From assembly GCA_964458015.1 (NCBI GenBank), contig CAYWGR010000018.1:1-45956 (forward strand): DNA of 45,956 nt. The letters run 5' to 3'. Below are positions 1 to 6,365 of this stretch, piece after piece (within the stretch, counting starts at the first letter, position 1; each line of letters opens with the position of its first letter). Made by a program: the position numbers and the translations under genes. The notes beneath the pieces are model-generated. The model was not told the origin of the DNA. It searched no databases and saw only the letters and a program-made list of their open reading frames with translations. Source of the DNA: CAYWGR01 sp964458015 (GTDB taxonomy: Bacteria > Planctomycetota > Planctomycetia > Pirellulales > Thermoguttaceae).

Positions 1-157
1 CTGAAGCATTGGCGATGTCGGCATCAATAATTTCCGCTGATCGACACCAATGAAAACCATTAGCGAGGATCAGCGAAAATTAGTGTTCCTTCAGAAAACG
101 AGATCACATTATTATGACGCAAAAAACCAACGGAAGGAAATAAATGTTCAAAACCGC

Positions 158-574
158 CTATCCGTAAACAAACTCCATCTCAACCTTGATGTCGGGATGC
201 AGGCTGTTCTTAACGGGGCACGCCCGGGCCGCGGCTTCGACTTTCTGCCGCCCTGATTCCGAAATCGCACCCGCATTCGGCAACCGGACCGTCAGCTTGA
301 TCGATCCAATGCGCCGAGCGGGCGCAGTGGCCATCTCGAAGCTCGCTTGAACCATCATGCCCGCAACGTTGATCTCATTGCGCTCCGCCACAACCGCCGC
401 CATGCTCATCACACAAGTGCCCAAGGCTGCTACGGCCAACTCGATAGGCGAAAAGTGATCGTTCAATCCGCCATGATCGGCCCCAACGTCGGTATGCACA
501 ATCTTGCCGGTCTTCTCGCGTGTCGCCTCGCAACGCAATTGACCTTGATATCGCACTGTAATTTCGGATGCCAT
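158..574 (-). CDS. OsmC family protein (peroxiredoxin-like)
   Basis: A 138-residue protein with the OsmC fold pattern. It has the central SPIELAVAALGTC segment, with the first redox Cys near residue 54, and a second Cys in ACPVKNSLHP near residue 118. OsmC/Ohr proteins reduce organic hydroperoxides with this Cys pair; the family also has members of unknown substrate. The ATG is preceded by AAAGGAAA at good spacing. It stands alone, with about 220 bp of untranslated DNA upstream in which I see no gene. Base use is GC-rich like the other host genes. I am sure of the family; whether it is OsmC-type or a YhfA-like paralogue cannot be told from sequence alone. Confidence 0.88.
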   Translation of the reverse strand: MASEITVRYQGQLRCEATREKTGKIVHTDVGADHGGLNDHFSPIELAVAALGTCVMSMAAVVAERNEINVAGMMVQASFEMATAPARRIGSIKLTVRLPNAGAISESGRQKVEAAARACPVKNSLHPDIKVEMEFVYG

Positions 575-797
575 GACTTATTTCCTTTCAAGGGAATGGG
601 ATACGCCGTTGGCCAACCTCAAGAACCTCAACAGCGTAACATGCAGACGCCTCTTTCGACAAGGCCGGGCCAAACGTGGGGACCAACCAATTTGGGAAAA
701 TGCGTAGGGCAGGTCAAGCGAAGCGATGGCCCGCCATTTTCCTAAAATTTCCCCCCCGGGCCATTAACCCGCCCCATTGAAAACTGAACGGCCCTGG

Positions 798-1169
798 CTA
801 ACGTGGTCCGGGTTTCTTCGTGCGAATCCGAACCCGCGATTCATCAATAATGGCCAATCCACCCTGCAAACGGTCGAGGAGCCCCGAATCGATCAGACGC
901 CGGACTGGCGGCTCAAGAATCATCCAACGTTGATCGCGTAACCGAAACACCACAATTCCCGCATGGCTGCTGATGGGATAATGGCGAATATCGGCAAAAT
1001 CAAGGTCAAATGTCAGCAACATCCGCCCTTCCGAAGAAGCCGCTTGCAGAACTTTGGGATCCTTGCTGCCCCCCAAAGCTTCCTCGACGACGGTTGCAAC
1101 GTCATGCCCCTTGGCTCGCAGCAATTCCGCCAACGCCGTGGGCAGATTTTCGTCGAGTTTGATCTTCAT
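798..1169 (-). CDS. DUF5615 PIN-like protein (putative toxin)
   Basis: A 123-residue protein starting MKIKLDENLP, the typical start of the DUF5615/Mut7-C-like PIN-fold group, with acidic residues at D7/E8 and the TFDLDFADI segment as likely metal ligands. Such proteins are usually the toxin partner of DUF433 proteins; nuclease activity is presumed from the PIN fold. The start was placed at the ATG that overlaps the stop of the upstream DUF433 gene (ATGA), because the longer frame has an arginine-rich, unlikely N-terminus. Translational coupling with the antitoxin-like gene is therefore expected. Confidence 0.82.
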   Translation of the reverse strand: MKIKLDENLPTALAELLRAKGHDVATVVEEALGGSKDPKVLQAASSEGRMLLTFDLDFADIRHYPISSHAGIVVFRLRDQRWMILEPPVRRLIDSGLLDRLQGGLAIIDESRVRIRTKKPGPR

Positions 1170-1417
1170 TCCGCCGCAACTGTATGAAGGGGTTGCTCTT
1201 CTTCTTCGTGTGCAAGCCAAGCTGCGTAGGCAAGCGTCGCGAATACGTCATCCGCCACCAATGTGGGGTATTGTTCGAGAATTGTCGCGGTGCTCTCCCC
1301 GGCCTTAAGATAGTCGAGCACTACCGAGACCATCACACGAGTTCCCTTAATGCACGGCTTGCCATGACAGACCTCGGGATCAATCGAAATCCGATTTCGC
1401 CAGTCAGTATTTTCCAT
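1166..1417 (-). CDS. DUF433 antitoxin-like protein
   Basis: An 83-residue protein with the DUF433 core (RISIDPEVCHGKPCIKGTRV followed by a LDYLKAG helix and an EQYP-L segment). DUF433 proteins carry a winged HTH-like fold and are thought to act as DNA-binding antitoxins. The ATG at 1417 has GGGAGGAA upstream; the frame is open further upstream, but that part has no ribosome binding site. The stop overlaps the start of the DUF5615 gene, giving an antitoxin-then-toxin order typical of type II modules. Confidence 0.82.
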   Translation of the reverse strand: MENTDWRNRISIDPEVCHGKPCIKGTRVMVSVVLDYLKAGESTATILEQYPTLVADDVFATLAYAAWLAHEEEEQPLHTVAAE

Positions 1418-1497
1418 AAAAAAGTTCCTCCCACATTGAGCAACAATAATATCATACCCTCTTTTGGCGGCCCTGAAAAGAGCGTACAATTACCCCC

Positions 1498-2247
1498 ATG
1501 CTTGCCAAACTAAAGACGTTCTCACTCCTAGGTATCGACGCCCTACCCGTTGAGGTCGAGGTCGATGTTTCGCCCTCCGGGCTGCCGAAAACCGTGCTGG
1601 TCGGCTTGCCGGAAGCGGCTGTCAAAGAAAGCACGCACCGCGTCGAGCGAGCCCTCGTCAATTCCGGCTTCCAGCGGCCGTTGAACAGAACCGTCATAAA
1701 TTTGGCGCCCGCCGATCTCCCGAAAGAGGCCGCCTCGTTCGATCTGCCGATCGCGCTCGGCATCTTGGCCGGCAGCGGACAGATCGACGCCGAACGGCTC
1801 CGGCAATATGCCGTCGTAGGCGAGCTGGCCCTCGACGGCACCACGCGCCCCACCAAAGGCGCGCTCTCGATGGCAATGGCCGTGGCCGAACAACAAGAGC
1901 TGCGCGGCATGTTGACGCCCAGCTCTAGCGCGGCCGAAGCCGCCGTGGTCGAGGGCGTCGAGATCATACCCGTGGCCAGCTTGGCGCAGGCCGTCGGCTT
2001 CTTAACCGGCGACATCGAAATCGATCCGCAGCCCTCGCGGCTCGACGAACTATTCCAAACTCTTTCCGCCTACGACGTCGATTTCGCCGACGTGCGTGGC
2101 CAGGAGATGGCCAAGCGGGCATTGGTCGTCGCAGCCGGCGGGGGGCATAACATTTTAATGCTGTTTTCTTTACACCCGTATTATATCGGCTTCTCAAAAG
2201 AAAGAAATAGAAAAATCCCCCTCGGATACCTACGCCAAATCGCATAG
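1498..2247 (+). pseudogene. comM: ComM/YifB-like Mg-chelatase family AAA+ ATPase, 3'-truncated
   Basis: The first ~221 codons are a clear ComM/YifB N-terminal domain (the MLAKLKTFSLLGIDALPVEV start, the LVGLPEAAVKES segment, and the ADLPKEAASFDLPIALGIL segment). ComM is a hexameric branch-migration helicase used in natural transformation and is normally about 500 residues. Here homology stops at GGGHNILM, immediately before the expected Walker A (GPPGxGKT). The last ~29 codons (from about 2161) are AT-rich and unrelated. The rest of comM does not reappear in the window. The reading frame therefore ends in foreign DNA, either because the gene is disrupted or because the contig is chimeric at this point. 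Confidence 0.85.
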
Positions 2248-2307
2248 AATTGCGTCTGTTACGCTGGCTCGGAGGAAACGGGTTTTAGACCGAATAAGGG
2301 GAAAATA

Positions 2308-2442
2308 GTGAACCGGCGAAAATACTATAAATTTCGGGTAGGGCGTCTAACATTATGGGTTTTCCCATTCTGGTGGAGCGATTACACCACGATAACGGGT
2401 AATAGTTGGTGGTGTTTAACTTGGGTAGTGAGACCAAAATAA
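2308..2442 (+). CDS. Small tryptophan-rich phage protein (hypothetical)
   Basis: A 44-codon frame starting with GTG, with AAGGGGAAAA upstream as ribosome binding site, and ending just before a strong bidirectional terminator. The product is basic at the N-terminus (MNRRKYYKFRVGR) and rich in Trp and aromatic residues afterwards. I do not recognise a family. Support comes from the Shine-Dalgarno sequence and from the terminator placed 8 bp after the stop. Confidence 0.4.
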   Translation: MNRRKYYKFRVGRLTLWVFPFWWSDYTTITGNSWWCLTWVVRPK

Positions 2443-2449
2443 GTCTAAC

Positions 2450-2482
2450 AAAAAAGCCCTCCCGCTTGGCGGGAGGGCTTTT
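2450..2482. terminator. Bidirectional rho-independent terminator
   Basis: A perfect GC-rich stem (AAGCCCTCCCGC / GCGGGAGGGCTT) with A-run before and T-run after. It can end both the rightward small gene at 2308-2442 and the leftward genes that finish at 2506. Confidence 0.9.
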
Positions 2483-2505
2483 CTTTTCCCCCTCAATAGA
2501 AGGGC

Positions 2506-2859
2506 TTATATTTTTTGCAATTCGCTCACAACGGCAATTTTCTTTTTCGCCTCTTCAACTCCTCCGAGTTTTTCAATCAGTGTGATTGCCGTCTCTATCT
2601 CGGCAACTCGGCTTCCCAGATCGGCGGTGGGGGTAGCGGGTTTCCGACCATGTTTTTTAGTGGGAGTTTTCTTAGGCGTCTTCGGCTTTATTTCCTTGTT
2701 GCACTTCGGGCAAGTCCCACACCTTGCCCCGATACTCTCGCCGCAATGTGGGCAGGACTTTTTACCCCGTTGTCCCTTTTCTTCTGGTTTCTTATCCTCA
2801 ACCACCTTAATTGACGCAATGCCGGTCGGTTTCTTTTTCGCTGGTTTCTTTTTAGCCAT
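2506..2859 (-). CDS. Lys-rich zinc-ribbon protein (phage, hypothetical)
   Basis: A 117-residue protein. It begins with a lysine/proline-rich basic tail (MAKKKPAKKKPTG) and carries two Cys pairs, CPHCGESIGARCGTCPKC, spaced as a zinc ribbon around residues 37-54. A second basic linker (PKTPKKTPTKKHGRKP) follows, then a C-terminal amphipathic helix. The start at 2859 was preferred over an earlier in-frame one because AAAGGT lies just upstream and the basic tail then starts the protein. Binding to nucleic acid is plausible but not shown. It is the last gene of a leftward set (3789 to 2506). Confidence 0.65.
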   Translation of the reverse strand: MAKKKPAKKKPTGIASIKVVEDKKPEEKGQRGKKSCPHCGESIGARCGTCPKCNKEIKPKTPKKTPTKKHGRKPATPTADLGSRVAEIETAITLIEKLGGVEEAKKKIAVVSELQKI

Positions 2860-2932
2860 TATTTGACCTTTTTTAAAAAAAGTAAATTTCAACCCCAACA
2901 GGGTATTATTGCTTTTTTAAAACTTTTGTCAA

Positions 2933-3625
2933 TCAAATGGCGACTAAATCCCCACAATAATTAAGATATTCGGCTCTGAGATAAGAAGCGGTCTTTACTT
3001 GGCCAATTAAACGGACTTCACCAATAGAACAAGTTAAATTACGATCACGCCACCGGCCTATGTAATTTCCGCCACTTGGTACCGCTATAGAGGTAATTGA
3101 TTCTGTTCCGCAAAGAATTCCATCCAAATAAAGCCGAGCCTTTTNNNNNNNNNNAATTGACAGGTTGTAACAATCCCAAACCGCCGCTAGATGATGCCAT
3201 GTTTCTTTGGTTATTTTAGACCCCGTTAAAACATGCTCGTTTCCGTGAAAATCAACCATCACGGCTTCTAATTTACCGAGTGAATTGCAACCAAGCGAAA
3301 AGATATTTCCTCTATTAAAAAAAGATCGCTTGCCACTTGTGGAGATTTTTGCCCACAAAGATAAAGTAAAAAAGCCATCGTATCCGTCCAGCGGAAATTT
3401 AATATAATCACCTTGAAACTCTTGTGCTGGATTACACCCCAAATAGTCAAGCGTTGGATATTTGCCACCGATTGAATCCCAATTATTTGCGTGGTCGTGA
3501 TAGGGCGCATTTTCTTCGTCCAAAGGATAGCATAAAATAAAACCAGTGTATTCAGAGATATCAGAATACGAGGTCGCTGCTACCTCGGACAATGCAAATT
3601 CATCAAGACAATCAAACCCTAGCAT
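2933..3625 (-). CDS. LamG/concanavalin-like lectin domain protein (phage), interrupted by assembly gap
   Basis: About 230 residues forming a single LamG-like (laminin G/concanavalin A-like) jelly-roll: FILCYPLD, then FPLDGYDGFFTLSLWA, TWHHLAAVWD, ARLYLDG and GGNYIGRW. It is a clear paralogue of the C-terminal domain of the gene at 12584-13429, sharing the same order of motifs and the final YxNQCGDLV-like ending. Such domains in phages usually sit on tail fibres or virion surfaces and bind glycans. Ten Ns at 3145-3154 interrupt it in the loop after the WD motif, so length and sequence there are uncertain. The start codon overlaps the stop of the upstream coiled-coil gene. Confidence 0.75.
   Translation of the reverse strand: MLGFDCLDEFALSEVAATSYSDISEYTGFILCYPLDEENAPYHDHANNWDSIGGKYPTLDYLGCNPAQEFQGDYIKFPLDGYDGFFTLSLWAKISTSGKRSFFNRGNIFSLGCNSLGKLEAVMVDFHGNEHVLTGSKITKETWHHLAAVWDCYNLSIXXXXKARLYLDGILCGTESITSIAVPSGGNYIGRWRDRNLTCSIGEVRLIGQVKTASYLRAEYLNYCGDLVAI
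3145..3154. other. Assembly gap (10 Ns)
   Basis: Ten undetermined bases inside the LamG gene. The reading frame on both sides is kept. The gap shows that the sequence was scaffolded. Confidence 1.
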
Positions 3626-3789
3626 TATTCTGGCTCGGCAAGTAATTTTTCTAACTCTTCAACAGCACCAGCAATTTTAATTCTAAGGGCGTTGTTGTTG
3701 TTGAGCGTTTGAATAAGTTGTTCGCTCTTTTGTGCGAGGTCAGTATCTTCTTTTTTTAATTCATCAATACGATTTCTTATATTTTCCAT
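3625..3789 (-). CDS. Small coiled-coil phage protein (hypothetical)
   Basis: A 54-residue frame, MENIRNRIDELKKEDTDLAQ onward, made of heptad-like charged helices and ending LAEPE. The stop overlaps the LamG start (TAATG), suggesting translational coupling. Its start lies only 32 bp from the divergent start of the sigma-like gene at 3822, so the two share a very short promoter region. There is no good ribosome binding site. Family not recognised; a small helical chaperone or fibre-assembly factor is possible from context only. Confidence 0.5.
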   Translation of the reverse strand: MENIRNRIDELKKEDTDLAQKSEQLIQTLNNNNALRIKIAGAVEELEKLLAEPE

Positions 3790-3821
3790 GCAGGTATCTA
3801 CGCTTGTCCCTAGATATTTTT

Positions 3822-4637
3822 ATGGATTACCTTGATAAAAAAGAACTAACAGAAGAAATAATTATACTGCAAACAACTGGTGTTATAACTGATTCGCTAA
3901 CATACATGATTGATATGATGATCTGTGGAATTGCAAATAAATACGGCAAGACGCAAGACCCTGATGATATAAAACAAGATTGCTGGATGTTCTTTCTGCA
4001 AATTTACATGAAAATAGATTTAAATAAAAATTCATTTTCCTATCTTACCACTTGCTTTATAAACCTGATACGGCTTAGACATAAACAATCTGATAATTAT
4101 TTATCTCTTGATACACAATTTGAAGATACCGCATATGACCCATCAGAAGGCGACAAGGTTACATACCACCCCAAAAATAGTAATAATATAAATAAAAAAA
4201 CAGCATATAAGAGAAACAATCGCTATTATGTAGATGGCGAACCGATGCCAAAGTTTTGCAAGGGAGATTCAAAAAAAGCAAGAAAGATACAAGCAAGACT
4301 TCGGCGTGGATGGAACCAAGTTGAAGCCGTATATGGGAGAGTCCGAAAGCACAAATATAAAATAACTTATAAAGGTAAGTCTTTGTCAATCTCTGAGTGG
4401 GCTAAAAAAACTGGACTAACAAAAAATCTTATATTACAGCGTTTGCACAAAGGATGGCCGCCAGATCAAATTTTATTTAAAGAACCACAAAAAAAATATA
4501 CATTCAACGGCGAATCTCTAACAATAAATGAATGGTCAAATAAAACTGGGCTATCAATTAAGTTGATTCGGAGCAGATTAGAATCAGGATGGTCTATTGA
4601 GCGTGCCTTGACAACTCCCAAAAAAGAAACCAAGTGA
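3822..4637 (+). CDS. Sigma-70 region 2-like protein with three homing-endonuclease-type DNA-binding modules
   Basis: A 271-residue protein. Residues ~30-90 resemble sigma region 2 of phage or ECF sigma factors: IANKYGKTQDPDDIKQDCW, then FSYLTTCFINLIRLRHKQ, the pattern seen in T4 gp55-like late sigma factors. After a basic linker come three ~40-residue modules (about 135-172, 182-219, 226-265) of the form Y-x-G-x-S-[LIT]-x-EWA-KxTGL-x-x-x-I-xxRL-xxGW-xxxxAL. Modules of this type normally accompany phage HNH or GIY-YIG homing nucleases (NUMOD-like helix-turn-helix). No nuclease motif is present. I infer a phage transcription factor that uses the modules in place of sigma region 4. The ATG at 3822 was chosen because the longer frame upstream is hydrophobic and covers the divergent gene; no strong ribosome binding site is seen. 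It ends before a strong terminator. Confidence 0.6.
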   Translation: MDYLDKKELTEEIIILQTTGVITDSLTYMIDMMICGIANKYGKTQDPDDIKQDCWMFFLQIYMKIDLNKNSFSYLTTCFINLIRLRHKQSDNYLSLDTQFEDTAYDPSEGDKVTYHPKNSNNINKKTAYKRNNRYYVDGEPMPKFCKGDSKKARKIQARLRRGWNQVEAVYGRVRKHKYKITYKGKSLSISEWAKKTGLTKNLILQRLHKGWPPDQILFKEPQKKYTFNGESLTINEWSNKTGLSIKLIRSRLESGWSIERALTTPKKETK

Positions 4638-4655
4638 ATAAAATGCCGTTCGGAA

Positions 4656-4695
4656 ACAAAAAACCCTTGCTAAATTATTAGCAAGGGTTTTTTGT
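4656..4695. terminator. Rho-independent terminator after sigma-like gene
   Basis: A near-perfect 18-bp inverted repeat (AACAAAAAACCCTTGCTA and its complement) with a short AT loop, 18 bp after the stop of the sigma-like gene. The A and T runs at both ends allow use in either direction. Confidence 0.9.
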
Positions 4696-4773
4696 TACAG
4701 ATGAAAATTAAAAATTAACAGGGAGGGTCATTCCCCGCCACTTTCCAAGTATTTTTATTTAGTGTGTATAAAT

Positions 4774-4803
4774 AAAAAAAGTCCGCTTCATGCGGACTTT
4801 TTT
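4774..4803. terminator. Rho-independent terminator (second of three in a non-coding stretch)
   Basis: Stem AGTCCGC / GCGGACT with a 4-5 nt loop, flanked by A7 and T6. No coding region ends just before it on either strand; it may end a short RNA starting after the terminator at 4656-4695, or define the left end of the structured RNA locus. Confidence 0.85.
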
Positions 4804-4804
4804 A

Positions 4805-4979
4805 TTGAACTTTTGGTCAGTCAATACAGCCCTAGTCCAGTGTTACTGATCCTTAATCTGTATCTTATGGGTCACCAAGCCTGCCAGTTGTTCGTTGAAC
4901 AAACGGCAGCCAATACAACCCTAGTGTTATTCGCACCTAATCTGTATCTTGAGGGGTCCCACAACTGCCATGTGTTCAA
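4805..4979. ncRNA. Tandem pair of diverged structured (pseudoknot-like) RNA elements
   Basis: Two ~85-nt copies (4805-4893 and 4895-4979) share TTGAAC at the left, AATACA-CCCTAGTGTTA in the middle, AATCTGTATCTT, a G-rich run, and GTTC at the right. In each copy ATACA(G/A) pairs with (C)TGTAT, with a small hairpin inside the loop (CAGT-ACTG in copy 1, GTG-CAC in copy 2). The loop CCC(T) can pair with the GGG downstream, which makes an H-type pseudoknot. Outer stems differ in sequence but are kept by paired changes (TTGGT/ACCAA in copy 1, GGCAG/CTGCC in copy 2), which is good evidence for RNA structure. Strand is undecided. The pair lies between two terminators (4774-4803 and 5002-5031). I know no family that matches. 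Confidence 0.5.
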
Positions 4980-5001
4980 TTATATTTAGATACTATTCAA
5001 C

Positions 5002-5031
5002 AAAAAAAGCCCGCTACGAGCGGGCTTTTTT
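5002..5031. terminator. Bidirectional rho-independent terminator
   Basis: Stem AAGCCCGCT / AGCGGGCTT with loop ACG-type, A7 before and T6 after. The same hairpin core recurs at 9870-9899. It is positioned to end the leftward microprotein operon (5914 to 5150) and/or a rightward RNA from 4805. Confidence 0.9.
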
Positions 5032-5070
5032 CTTTCACCATTTAGGTGAAAAACAAACTACAACTATTGG

Positions 5071-5167
5071 TGTCTTGGCGAAATTGGAAGTAAATTGGGT
5101 TGAAGAGAGTCCCACTGCCCTATTATTAGACACTTCCCGCTGTCAAATTTCAGCGCTCGCCAAGACA
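5071..5167. ncRNA. Candidate structured RNA closed by an 11-bp stem, overlapping a small CDS end
   Basis: TGTCTTGGCGA (5071-5081) and its exact complement TCGCCAAGACA (5157-5167) close a 97-nt region. Inside are GGAAGT/ACTTCC, enclosing a small GGG/CCC hairpin, and GCTG/CAGC (5139-5154), giving a three-way-junction-like fold. The right arm codes for the last residues of the small protein at 5150-5329, so on the minus strand the structure spans that gene's end and its 3' untranslated region. It may be an mRNA-stabilising 3' structure rather than a separate RNA. Confidence 0.4.
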
Positions 5168-5329
5168 ATCTCCTACTTGTTCAGTAATGTATTTTTTACA
5201 ATTCTCCTCTAATTCCCTGTCGCCGTTGCAAATCGCACAAGCACCCAAGTAGACCTGATATAATTGGTCTAATGCCTCTTGCAGATTAGAAGATTTAAAA
5301 TAATTTCCAAGTTGGTCTATTTTATTCAT
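5150..5329 (-). CDS. 59-residue phage protein with CxxC (hypothetical)
   Basis: MNKIDQLGNYFKSSNLQEAL onward, then a helical segment with CAIC, and a further Cys pair spread near the end. It begins with ATG that overlaps the stop of the preceding gene (ATGA), with GGAGGAG upstream. Too short for a firm family call. It is the last gene of a leftward microprotein operon, and its last codons lie in an 11-bp inverted repeat. Confidence 0.6.
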   Translation of the reverse strand: MNKIDQLGNYFKSSNLQEALDQLYQVYLGACAICNGDRELEENCKKYITEQVGDCLGER

Positions 5330-5466
5330 TTAATTTTCTCCTCCAACTTGCTGACCCGCTTTTCCAAGTCGGTCAATCTCTGGCAAAAATTTTTATCTAT
5401 TCGGTCTACCTTTTTTAGAATTAAATCTAATAGTTTTAAAATTTGTTTTGTTTCTGATTCTGGCAT
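5326..5466 (-). CDS. 46-residue coiled-coil phage protein (hypothetical)
   Basis: MPESETKQILKLLDLILKKV onward is a continuous amphipathic, charged helix with leucine heptads, ending KRVSKLEEKIK. AAGGAGACAA precedes the ATG, and the stop overlaps the next start. Probably an oligomerising helper protein; no family recognised. Confidence 0.55.
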   Translation of the reverse strand: MPESETKQILKLLDLILKKVDRIDKNFCQRLTDLEKRVSKLEEKIK

Positions 5467-5524
5467 TTGTCTCCTTATTTGTATTTAGTCTTTTAATCAT
5501 CCGATTCTGTTTGCTTCAATGTCG

Positions 5525-5635
5525 CTATCTCGTGTTGATAACAAATATAATCACACAATTAAGAATCAGTGTCACTACAGACAATACGGCACTTGTGATT
5601 GAAATATATTTAATTGCTTTGTCTATGTCTGTCAC
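5525..5635 (-). CDS. 36-residue single-pass membrane microprotein
   Basis: GTG start with GGGGG upstream, overlapping the stop of the HTH gene (GTGA). After a short polar start (TDIDKAIKYISI), about 22 hydrophobic residues (SAVLSVVTLILNCVIIFVI) form one membrane span, followed by NTR. The role is unknown; small phage membrane proteins near regulators can be holin-like or exclusion factors, but nothing here decides that. Confidence 0.5.
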   Translation of the reverse strand: MTDIDKAIKYISITSAVLSVVTLILNCVIIFVINTR

Positions 5636-5808
5636 TTATCCCCCTTTTTTTTAAAATAATCTCTCAAATCCTCTAACTCTTTTTCATCAAACACCCAATC
5701 CCGAACTAATTTGGTGGGTCTGACTTGGTGAGTTAATATCAGATACTTAATCCGATGGGCTTTCACGCCAAGTATTTCGGCGGCTTGTTTAATTGTAAAA
5801 AAATTCAT
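5632..5808 (-). CDS. Excisionase/MerR-like helix-turn-helix protein
   Basis: A 58-residue protein with the HTH_17-type pattern: MNFFTIKQAAEILGVKAHRI, then a recognition-helix region and a wing ending RDWVFDEKEL, followed by a charged helix. Such proteins act as excisionases or small transcription regulators. CGGAGGACTAA precedes the ATG. Its start overlaps the end of the upstream membrane microprotein frame and its stop overlaps the next start, so it is translationally coupled within the operon. Because no integrase is seen, a regulatory role is as likely as excision. Confidence 0.7.
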   Translation of the reverse strand: MNFFTIKQAAEILGVKAHRIKYLILTHQVRPTKLVRDWVFDEKELEDLRDYFKKKGDK

Positions 5809-5914
5809 TTAGTCCTCCGATATTAACTCCCACTCGGTATCTTTGTAAGAGCAACCGATTGAACGCCACTCCAAGTATTACGCCGACCACAACCCCAAGA
5901 ATATAATAACCCAT
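5789..5914 (-). CDS. 41-residue membrane microprotein (phage)
   Basis: ATG with a perfect AAAGGAGGTG upstream. MGYYILGVVVGVILGVAF is a single membrane span with a glycine pattern, followed by a basic cytoplasmic-type tail (NRLLLQRYR). First gene of the leftward microprotein operon, with a promoter-like motif 24 bp upstream. Function unknown. Confidence 0.55.
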   Translation of the reverse strand: MGYYILGVVVGVILGVAFNRLLLQRYRVGVNIGGLNEFFYN

Positions 5915-5937
5915 AACACCTCCTTTATGTCTCTACT

Positions 5938-5950
5938 TAATATAGTGTTG
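5938..5950 (-). promoter_or_regulatory. Shared promoter-like motif CAACACTATATTA
   Basis: On the minus strand this 13-mer lies 24 bp before the start of the microprotein operon. The identical 13-mer occurs at 9203-9215, 15 bp before the ribbon-helix-helix gene. TATATT fits a -10 element; no good TTGACA is at the usual distance. It may be a phage-type promoter or an operator. Confidence 0.5.
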
Positions 5951-6043
5951 TCACCTCAGAAAAATTACGCAAAAAAATAATTACTGAATAGAATATGTGT
6001 CGTTTGAAAAAAGGATTAGATCGCCTGCCACGATTTGTTATAG

Positions 6044-6064
6044 TAAAAAAACCGCTTCGGCGGG
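6044..6064 (-). terminator. Leftward rho-independent terminator
   Basis: Read on the minus strand: CCGC-CGAA-GCGG followed by seven Ts. It lies about 270 bp after the primase-helicase stop and before the microprotein operon, separating the two leftward units. Confidence 0.7.
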
Positions 6065-6090
6065 AATATAAATTAGTCCAGATGGGCGTG

Positions 6091-6365
6091 AGCGGTGACG
6101 CAGGTGACGCAAATGACGCAAAAATTCTATCATTTATCCCCTCTATGTTTACCTTGTTATTATTATTATTTTCCTCTGTGGAGCGAGGGATAAAAGTCAG
6201 AATTTTTGCGTCATTTGCGTCACCCTTACGGGTTTATTTAATAAAACACCTATAAAATAGGCAAAAAAAGGGTGACGCAAATTTTTATTTTGCGTCACCC
6301 TTTTGACATTTTGCGTCACCTTTTTAAGTTTTGCGTCACCCTTTTGCGTTTTGCGTCACCCTTTT
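6091..6365. repeat. Iteron array and inverted repeats, candidate replication origin
   Basis: Four direct copies of TTTTGCGTCACC start at 6288, 6309, 6329 and 6349, spaced 21, 20 and 20 bp, i.e. two helical turns. The last lies inside the end of the primase gene. To the left the same core is in both orientations: a perfect 26-bp inverted repeat (6103-6128 with 6199-6224) built from GGTGACGCAAATGACGCA, and a hairpin at 6265-6304. The DNA between is AT-rich. Iterons next to a replication initiator are a standard origin layout; I infer that the primase-helicase at 6336-8900 or another phage protein binds them. Confidence 0.65.

Noticed and set aside
1166..1489. Longer starts for the DUF433 and DUF5615 proteins
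   Set aside because: The upstream codons have no ribosome binding site and add residues that do not fit the families; internal ATGs have a good ribosome binding site or ATGA coupling.
5071..5167. tRNA gene (acceptor-like CTTGGCG/CGCCAAG and a T-loop-like hairpin)
   Set aside because: The closing stem is 11 bp, two bases separate the T-like hairpin from it, there is no proper anticodon arm and no CCA. It is a structured element but not a tRNA.
6288..6360. CRISPR array
   Set aside because: The units are 12 bp with 8-9 bp between them, with no spacers of 25 bp or more and no cas genes. Iterons explain the pattern.
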